From positions 1 through 11,118 of the forward strand of contig JAPPMR010000182.1 in NCBI GenBank assembly GCA_028818995.1: DNA of 11,118 nt. Reading direction: 5' to 3'. The position numbers and the translations under genes were made by a program. This document shows, piece by piece, positions 6,957-11,118 of the stretch. This stretch comes from Candidatus Poribacteria bacterium. GTDB taxonomy: Bacteria > Poribacteria > WGA-4E > WGA-3G. Within the stretch, counting starts at the first letter, position 1. Each line of letters opens with the position of its first letter. The notes below the pieces were generated by a model. The model was not told the DNA's origin and did not search any database. It saw only the letters and a program-made list of their open reading frames with translations.

Positions 6957-7547
6957 TTAAGAAACTTGGACGCATCTGAGAAATTCTGCGCGCGTAGAAC
7001 TATCTTCCCGAAATGCACCCCGCATGGTGTTTGTTGTCATCTTTGAGGCTTGTTTCTCTACACCACGCGCCATCATGCACATGTGCTGTGCCTCCATTAC
7101 GACACCAACACCTGCCGGATTCAATGCGGACTCCAATGCTTCGGCAATTTCACGTGTTAAGCGTTCCTGAACTTGTAAACGCCGAGAGAACATATCCACA
7201 ATTCTCGGAATTTTACTAAGACCGATAACTCGGTTCAGTGGGAGATAGCCCACATGACACTTACCCCAAAACGGGAGGATGTGGTGTTCACAGAGACTAA
7301 AAAATTCAATATCTTTGACGATAACCATGTCGTCACAATTCTCGTCAAAGATAGCTTCGTTTAATATCTTGTTAACATCCTGATGATAGCCACTCGTTAG
7401 AAACTCTAATGCTTTAGCAGCACGGAGTGGTGTTCTTACCAAACCTTGACGGTTCGGGTCTTCTCCTATACTTTCAATAATCTGTCCGTAAAGAGACTCT
7501 AACAATTCAGGCTTATGATCAGCTTCACTTTCTTGTTCAGTATTCAT
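6957..7547 (-). CDS. folE: GTP cyclohydrolase I
   Basis: Converts GTP to 7,8-dihydroneopterin triphosphate and formate, the first step of folate, tetrahydrobiopterin and queuosine-type pterin routes; a soluble homodecamer in characterised members. The 196-residue protein carries the family signatures: LCEHHILPF (85-93) with zinc ligands Cys86 and His89 and catalytic His88, the third zinc ligand Cys157 in [19 protein letters not shown] (109-118), and the C-terminal MRGAFR (175-180). All catalytic residues I can check are present, so this is the zinc-dependent type IA enzyme and looks active. Its ATG is 3 nt after the stop of the double PTPS gene with no good Shine-Dalgarno, which suggests translational coupling. 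That gene uses its product, which ties the two functionally. Confidence 0.96.
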   Translation of the reverse strand: MNTEQESEADHKPELLESLYGQIIESIGEDPNRQGLVRTPLRAAKALEFLTSGYHQDVNKILNEAIFDENCDDMVIVKDIEFFSLCEHHILPFWGKCHVGYLPLNRVIGLSKIPRIVDMFSRRLQVQERLTREIAEALESALNPAGVGVVMEAQHMCMMARGVEKQASKMTTNTMRGAFREDSSTRAEFLRCVQVS

Positions 7548-7550
7548 AAA

Positions 7551-8384
7551 TTAAGAGGATTCTCCATAGTAATCAAAATGATTTTTGGGTGTTTCTCGTA
7601 AGCGTAGGCGGTGTAAAACCACCGGTTGCAAATTCGGTTCTAACACATCCCAAAGTACCTTTACAAAGTTTTCAGACGTCGGATTGAGGGTTTCAAATTC
7701 AGGCGTATCAAGATTGAGGTGTTTATAATCGAAACGTGTATAGACCTGCTTTTCAACGACTTCGTCAAGCAGATTCAAACCCGCGACGAGTCCAGTTTTT
7801 GCATCTACGTCCCCTTTTACAGTGACTTCAAGCACGTAGTTATGCCCATGCCCAGCAGGATTATTGCACTTCCCGAAGATGTCTCGGTTTTCTTTATCAC
7901 TAAGTGCATGGCTGTGTAGACGATGCGCTGCACTAAACTCATAAACCTTAGTAAGATAAACCATCATATCATCTCCGTAATAGTCGGCAAATCGCGCTGA
8001 ACTTTCATAGAGGCGAACCCGATGGAGTAGTCCATCAGGAAGGCATGGAGCGAGTCTTTGCCATATTTCAATTGTTATGTTTTCACATGTCGGTTGTAGT
8101 AGTGGATTTTTGCTGAACACAGGATGTTGTTTGTTCAGATGCTTGTGATCGTAATTCGCAACCACCTCTGTTTTCAACAACGCATCTAACGTCGTCAAGT
8201 TGATGACCATTCCATCATCTGTATCTAAGTCCCCTTTGACCATCACTTCAAGCACATAGTTATGTCCGTGGCTATTTGGATTTGCTGCGGCACCGAACAG
8301 TTCAAAGTTTTCGGCATCGCTCAATTCGGGAAGCCGACTGTAATGAGATGCTTCAAAGGCGGTTTGCCGTGTCAGGTAGAACAT
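7551..8384 (-). CDS. queD: Fused double 6-pyruvoyl/6-carboxy-tetrahydropterin synthase (PTPS/QueD-like)
   Basis: PTPS/QueD enzymes act on 7,8-dihydroneopterin triphosphate (the FolE product), giving 6-carboxytetrahydropterin in the queuosine route or 6-pyruvoyltetrahydropterin in the biopterin route. Single-domain members have about 120-150 residues; this chain has 277 and holds two copies offset by 140. N-terminal half: zinc ligands His14, His39 and His41, substrate-anchoring Glu127, the pair Asp79-His80 in DHKHLN, but Ala33 (FGAAAN) at the catalytic Cys position. C-terminal half: His154, His179 and His181, Glu264, Cys173 (FGKCNN) present, but Asp219-Tyr220 (DYKHLN) where Asp-His is usual. 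Each half thus lacks a different catalytic residue while zinc sites remain. PTPS active sites lie at subunit interfaces, so unlike halves may complete one another. No Shine-Dalgarno precedes the ATG at 8384, and a short palindrome, TAGAC/GTCTA (8390-8402), lies just upstream. First gene of a set with folE. queD is a family label; the end product is not settled. Confidence 0.9.
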   Translation of the reverse strand: MFYLTRQTAFEASHYSRLPELSDAENFELFGAAANPNSHGHNYVLEVMVKGDLDTDDGMVINLTTLDALLKTEVVANYDHKHLNKQHPVFSKNPLLQPTCENITIEIWQRLAPCLPDGLLHRVRLYESSARFADYYGDDMMVYLTKVYEFSAAHRLHSHALSDKENRDIFGKCNNPAGHGHNYVLEVTVKGDVDAKTGLVAGLNLLDEVVEKQVYTRFDYKHLNLDTPEFETLNPTSENFVKVLWDVLEPNLQPVVLHRLRLRETPKNHFDYYGESS

Positions 8385-8438
8385 TGATTTAGACTATGTC
8401 TATTGAAAATGGATGATCGAAATTCACCTAAATTCTAC

Positions 8439-8837
8439 TTAAAAACTTTTGCTAATCATGTAGCCAAGGATAGCTACTATAGTTATTCCACTGCCTGTCA
8501 TCCGACCATATTCCGCCCATCGAGAACTTATACGCACCGATTCCGCTTGGTAAGATGCAATATACTTTTCAACATATTCAAGTGGTTTTCCAAGCAAGTG
8601 TGGGACATTATTAATGTCAACCTCTGGAGGTTTTTTCGCATCGCGCGCCACAGAATTATCACTAATGAGCCATAAGAAAAAACTACCACTAATACATCCT
8701 GCTAAAAACCATTTCGGACGGGGAACATCTTGCTGAGCATCTTGTTGCCCCACCTCTGTAGGTGTTAAGTCACATACACCTATTGTGCTCATCAGACACA
8801 TAAACACTACGGTAAAAACACAAAAAACGCGCTTCAT
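8439..8837 (-). CDS. Small membrane protein of unknown function, with signal peptide
   Basis: I do not recognise this 132-residue protein. It begins MKRVFC with a hydrophobic core to about residue 22, a probable Sec signal peptide; Cys22 does not sit in a good lipobox. A polar, Gln/Asp-rich stretch follows (23-42), then a hydrophobic helix (43-59), a charged middle with the notable LGKPLEYVEKY (82-92), and a final hydrophobic helix (about 113-130) ending two residues before the C-terminus. It probably sits in the envelope as a two-helix protein with a loop of about 50 residues. The start is well supported: GAGGG lies 4 nt before the ATG at 8837. Its stop is 54 nt from the start of the double PTPS gene on the same strand with no clear promoter between, so co-transcription with the pterin genes is possible but not shown. 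Confidence 0.7.
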   Translation of the reverse strand: MKRVFCVFTVVFMCLMSTIGVCDLTPTEVGQQDAQQDVPRPKWFLAGCISGSFFLWLISDNSVARDAKKPPEVDINNVPHLLGKPLEYVEKYIASYQAESVRISSRWAEYGRMTGSGITIVAILGYMISKSF

Positions 8838-8870
8838 ATTTCCCTCAATTTATCCATTCTAACCTAATGC

Positions 8871-8885
8871 TTAGTCAAAGACTAA
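8871..8885. promoter_or_regulatory. Palindrome upstream of the small membrane-protein gene
   Basis: TTAGTC (8871-8876) and GACTAA (8880-8885) are perfect inverted arms around AAA, 33 nt before the ATG at 8837. The position suits an operator, but no adjacent regulator gene supports one. Confidence 0.25.
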
Positions 8886-8904
8886 TTGATGGGTATAGAA
8901 AGTA

Positions 8905-8970
8905 GCCGGGAATCGGAGTTTCCTCCTACCATAAACATTCCATCAGTAGGAGCGATCTCCGAATCGCGAC
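8905..8970. repeat. Pair of degenerate 25-nt inverted repeats
   Basis: The 25-nt arm 8905-8929 matches the reverse complement of 8946-8970 at about 19 of 25 positions, with a 16-nt spacer. The shared core is TCGGAG plus CTCCTAC. Each arm also has a small internal hairpin: GGAG/CTCC around TTTC in the left arm, and GGAG/CTCC around CGAT (8949-8960) in the right arm. Paired, internally palindromic units of this kind resemble REP/BIME-type dispersed repeats. There is no coding frame. Confidence 0.55.
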
Positions 8971-9162
8971 CTATAATAATATGTAGACAAAGCACTAAGT
9001 TGCTACTTAACAATATTTTTGAGTAGGAAAACACTGTTTTTCCTGAAAAAACAAAGACTTTTCGTTGATTCTGATGTTTTCTGTTATAAAATTGAATTTG
9101 AGCAAAACACTTGTCTTAACTTTACGAATTTCTGGTCTAAATAATTCTATGGCACTCCAATT

Positions 9163-9588
9163 TTAGATTTCACTATGATAAAGTTCCGTCATCCATTCAC
9201 CATCATGTGCAGGATTATAGATCAATCCTTTCTTCATGTCAAGACAGAGGTCAAGGTCTTCTAACAGTATATGTCCAATGAGAACAGGTGTGCCCTCAGG
9301 GACACCCATGACGGTAGTGATTCCTTCACGCGCTAATATCGTAAATTGTACAGGCGAATATATCCATAGGTCTGTAATACCGTTGACAGTTCGCACCTGC
9401 TCACTTCGGAATGGCGTTAATCCGAGTTGCTCAATAAGGTATGGTGGTAAACCGAGACGCGTTGCCCCGGTATCAACGAGAGCATCTTCAATAGTAATTC
9501 TCCGCACTTCTTCAGGGGGCATATAGCCTGCTCTTGCTAAAGTGAGTTCATCGTTATTTACGAGTTCAATTTTTGCTGTATGTCTCAT
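9163..9588 (-). CDS. Clan AA (retropepsin-like) aspartic protease
   Basis: Single-lobe aspartic protease of 141 residues. Visible motifs: ALVDTGAT (36-43) with catalytic Asp39, and the second signature LIGHILLEDLDLCLD (103-117), a version of the family's I-G-x-x-x-L-E-x-L-D-L-x-x-D. Proteins of this kind act as homodimers, each chain giving one Asp. The N-terminus (about 1-35) forms the first strands, with no signal peptide, so it should be cytosolic. The tail ends in an NPAHDGEW stretch of the type seen in small bacterial and archaeal members. The start at 9588 is supported by AAGGTG 8 nt upstream and a good promoter about 20 nt beyond. Substrates are unknown, and the neighbours do not point to a toxin-antitoxin or processing partner. 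Confidence 0.85.
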   Translation of the reverse strand: MRHTAKIELVNNDELTLARAGYMPPEEVRRITIEDALVDTGATRLGLPPYLIEQLGLTPFRSEQVRTVNGITDLWIYSPVQFTILAREGITTVMGVPEGTPVLIGHILLEDLDLCLDMKKGLIYNPAHDGEWMTELYHSEI

Positions 9589-9615
9589 TTTGAATACACC
9601 TTGTTTTTTGACACT

Positions 9616-9644
9616 ATTTTAACACCCTGCACGAAGTTTTTCAA
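9616..9644 (-). promoter_or_regulatory. Promoter of the aspartic protease gene
   Basis: On the - strand TTGAAA (9644-9639) and TAAAAT (9621-9616) are 17 nt apart, each five of six consensus bases. A TG one base before the -10 gives an extended -10. The predicted transcript start near 9609 leaves a leader of about 20 nt containing AAGGTG. Confidence 0.55.
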
Positions 9645-9741
9645 ACAAAAAAGCTATCAGCAAATAGTTAGCAAAAAAAGAACTTGTAGTTGCTACGTTC
9701 CCTTTGCATCTCAAACATACTATTAACTGCCGATAGCCCAA

Positions 9742-9769
9742 GGTAATTGATAACGAATAACCAATTACC
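9742..9769. repeat. Perfect 8-bp inverted repeat behind the second SDR gene
   Basis: GGTAATTG (9742-9749) and CAATTACC (9762-9769) enclose 12 nt. It lies about 20-48 nt past the SDR stop, where a terminator is expected. On the - strand, however, a T-run precedes the hairpin and none follows, so it is more likely a short repeat than an intrinsic terminator. Confidence 0.4.
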
Positions 9770-9789
9770 AAAAACGTGTAAAATCTCTA

Positions 9790-10551
9790 TTAAGCCAAAA
9801 CCTCCCGCCGAATTGGCGAATCAATGAATAACGAATCACCACCATCAATTGTCAATTCCAATCCTGTAGCCCACGCACCTTCGTCCGAGCATAACCACAG
9901 TGCAGCATACGCTATATCAATCGGGTTACCGAGACGTTCCAATTGTGTTGCAACAGGAACGATTTCTCCATCCGGTAACGGATCCCAGATAATCCCCGGA
10001 CATAACGCATGGACACGGATGTTTTTATCGTACAACTCTTTGGCAAGATTTTTTGCTGTTGCCACCATACCCGATTTTGCCGCAGCGTAAGCGGCGTTGG
10101 CATCTTGACGCACCCGCGCACCCGCAGAAATAGTGATAATACACCCTCCACCGCGTTTTTCTAAAATCGGCACGAGACTACGGACAGGGTTGAAAAGCGT
10201 TCGCAAGTTGTTTTGCAATGCACCATCCCAATACTCAGGGTCCATAGCGGTAATATCGTGTTCAGTTGAGAAATACCCACCTGCAGCGTGAATAAAACAG
10301 TCAACACCACCAAATTCAGCAACTGTAGCGTTAATGAGCGACTCTACCTGTGCGGCGTCCATCAAATCAGTCTGATGCGTCAGAACGTCACCGCCGTTCG
10401 CGCGGATACGTTCCGCTGTCTCTTCCATCTTTTCTGTTGTGCGTGCGGCAAGTGCCACCTTCGCGCCTTCTTGTGCAAAAAGCAGTGCTGTTGCACGACT
10501 CATGTTTGAGCCTGCACCACCGATTAACAAAACTTTATCTTTCAATCGCAT
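9790..10551 (-). CDS. SDR-family oxidoreductase, atypical glycine motif
   Basis: Short-chain dehydrogenase/reductase of 253 residues with catalytic Ser142, Tyr155 and Lys159 (YAAAK) and structural Asn in NNL (114-116). The cofactor motif departs from TGxxxGxG: it reads GGAGSNMS (11-18), with Ser at the last Gly. HAAGG (88-92) replaces NNAG. Arg37 after the second strand (AART) suggests NADP(H). The C-terminus TIDGG (234-238) is the common Rossmann SDR type. The substrate is unknown. AAGGA lies 9 nt before the ATG at 10551, directly after the stop of the upstream DUF6575-like gene. The 16-nt gap between the two genes suggests one transcript. It is not close in sequence to the SDR gene at 6152-6904, so the two are not a recent duplication. 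Confidence 0.9.
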   Translation of the reverse strand: MRLKDKVLLIGGAGSNMSRATALLFAQEGAKVALAARTTEKMEETAERIRANGGDVLTHQTDLMDAAQVESLINATVAEFGGVDCFIHAAGGYFSTEHDITAMDPEYWDGALQNNLRTLFNPVRSLVPILEKRGGGCIITISAGARVRQDANAAYAAAKSGMVATAKNLAKELYDKNIRVHALCPGIIWDPLPDGEIVPVATQLERLGNPIDIAYAALWLCSDEGAWATGLELTIDGGDSLFIDSPIRREVLA

Positions 10552-10567
10552 TTTTTAATTTCCTTTT

Positions 10568-11118
10568 TCAGTTAAGACTCAAGAGGAGGTATGTTGGATT
10601 AGTGTTTTTATCTGTAGATCCACTTCTTTGGACGACTTCTTGAATTTCTGCGGTGTACTCTCTGCTCAATGTCGCGTTTTTCACAGTCCCAAGGGCTTCG
10701 TCTGTAATATATCCAGTATAGGTCTGTTCTAAAGTTTCTATTTCAAATGTTTTGGATCTTAGAAAGACACCTATTAACGCACCAGTGATAGTAAATGGTA
10801 ACGGAGGTCCTTTCGGTTTAAGATCAAGGTATTCACCAGGATCTGGAAGCATATCCTCAGGTATTTGATTTGATTTGACGATCTCAGTCAGAGGAGGGGT
10901 TTCGTCGTATGAAAATTTTACTTGAAGTACAGAACCATCTTCGGTATCCGCAAATGCATCATGTAGGTCAATTGTGTCAGATTGTATGAGATTAAGACGG
11001 TCAACAGAAACTTTCGCATAGAGCCACGTTTCATATTGGTCGTTTTCATCAGCAGCTACGACAAGGTAAAGATTGTCCTCTGTATCTTTGCAAGAGTAAA
11101 GAACAGGTTGATCATAGT
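10568..11118 (-). CDS. DUF6575-like protein of unknown function, N-terminus beyond the window
   Basis: The frame stays open from the TGA at 10568-10570 to the right edge, giving 182 codons. The internal ATG at 10852 is therefore not the true start; the gene is partial at its 5' end. The visible part begins YDQPVLYSCKD, continues with ETWLYAKVSVDRL and a DTIDLHDAF segment, and later has a PDPGEYLDL stretch. This pattern matches what I remember of DUF6575 proteins, a family without known function found in cyanobacteria and other bacteria; the assignment is from memory. No signal peptide or transmembrane helix is seen in the visible part. The SDR gene follows after 16 nt on the same strand, so the two probably share a transcript. 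Confidence 0.7.
   Translation of the reverse strand, partial: YDQPVLYSCKDTEDNLYLVVAADENDQYETWLYAKVSVDRLNLIQSDTIDLHDAFADTEDGSVLQVKFSYDETPPLTEIVKSNQIPEDMLPDPGEYLDLKPKGPPLPFTITGALIGVFLRSKTFEIETLEQTYTGYITDEALGTVKNATLSREYTAEIQEVVQRSGSTDKNTNPTYLLLSLN

Larger units (their letters stand above)
8838..9162. other. 325-nt spacer with inverted repeats
   Basis: No gene is seen. It contains the TTAGTC/GACTAA palindrome near the membrane-protein start, the paired inverted repeats at 8905-8970, and a hairpin with GGAAAA/TTTTCC arms (9026-9031 and 9038-9043). That hairpin lies about 120 nt past the protease stop and has no U-tract on the - strand. No clear -35/-10 pair was found for the membrane-protein gene. 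Confidence 0.5.

Noticed and set aside
9026..9043. GGAAAA/TTTTCC hairpin as terminator of the aspartic protease gene
   Set aside because: It lies about 120 nt past the stop and has no U-tract after it on the - strand.
9163..9588. Aspartic protease as part of a toxin-antitoxin or defence module with its neighbours
   Set aside because: The flanking genes are a small membrane protein and an SDR separated by 325 and 201 nt; nothing in sequence or spacing supports a module.
10568..10852. Reading the right-edge gene as a complete 94-residue protein from the ATG at 10852
   Set aside because: The same frame stays open upstream to the window edge with protein-like composition, so this ATG is internal and the gene is partial.

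Overview
This is a bacterial chromosomal window with roughly 43% GC genes and more AT-rich spacers. Nine genes are supported: one on the + strand and eight on the - strand, the last of which runs off the right edge. I see no tRNA or rRNA gene, transposase, CRISPR array, phage gene or replication origin. The style (a eukaryotic-like Ser/Thr kinase with a helical-repeat tail, a clan AA aspartic protease, several SDR enzymes, a DUF6575-like protein, short palindromic repeats in the spacers) resembles uncultured Poribacteria-type genomes. That is an impression from memory; the window has no phylogenetic marker to prove it.

Layout from left to right. 1-231: non-coding or repeat-like, with a perfect hairpin. 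232-2208 (-): cytosolic Ser/Thr kinase. 2209-2503: spacer with a perfect 9-bp hairpin behind the next gene. 2504-3145 (-): KDPG/KHG aldolase (eda). 3146-3387: divergent promoter region and a structured leader. 3388-6075 (+): an 895-residue protein made of two complete CNNM/CorC-type units in tandem. 6152-8384 (-): a pterin gene set, transcribed as fused double PTPS/QueD, then folE (GTP cyclohydrolase I), then an SDR oxidoreductase. 8439-8837 (-): small unrecognised membrane protein. 8838-9162: spacer with two degenerate, inverted copies of a 25-nt element. 9163-9588 (-): retropepsin-like aspartic protease with a good promoter. 9790-10551 (-): a second, atypical SDR. 10568-11118 (-): C-terminal part of a DUF6575-like protein, probably co-transcribed with that SDR.

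The most coherent system is the pterin set. FolE makes 7,8-dihydroneopterin triphosphate from GTP, and PTPS/QueD enzymes use exactly that product. The double PTPS has lost different catalytic residues in its two halves: the N-terminal half has Ala in place of the Cys but keeps Asp-His, and the C-terminal half keeps the Cys but has Asp-Tyr. The fused protein may therefore form composite active sites between unlike domains. The other stand-out is the tandem CNNM/CorC fusion. Its linker carries what looks like an extra transmembrane helix, which would give both halves the same membrane orientation, and its 5' leader can be drawn as an H-type pseudoknot. Two independent fused duplications with diverged halves in one 11-kb window is itself notable.
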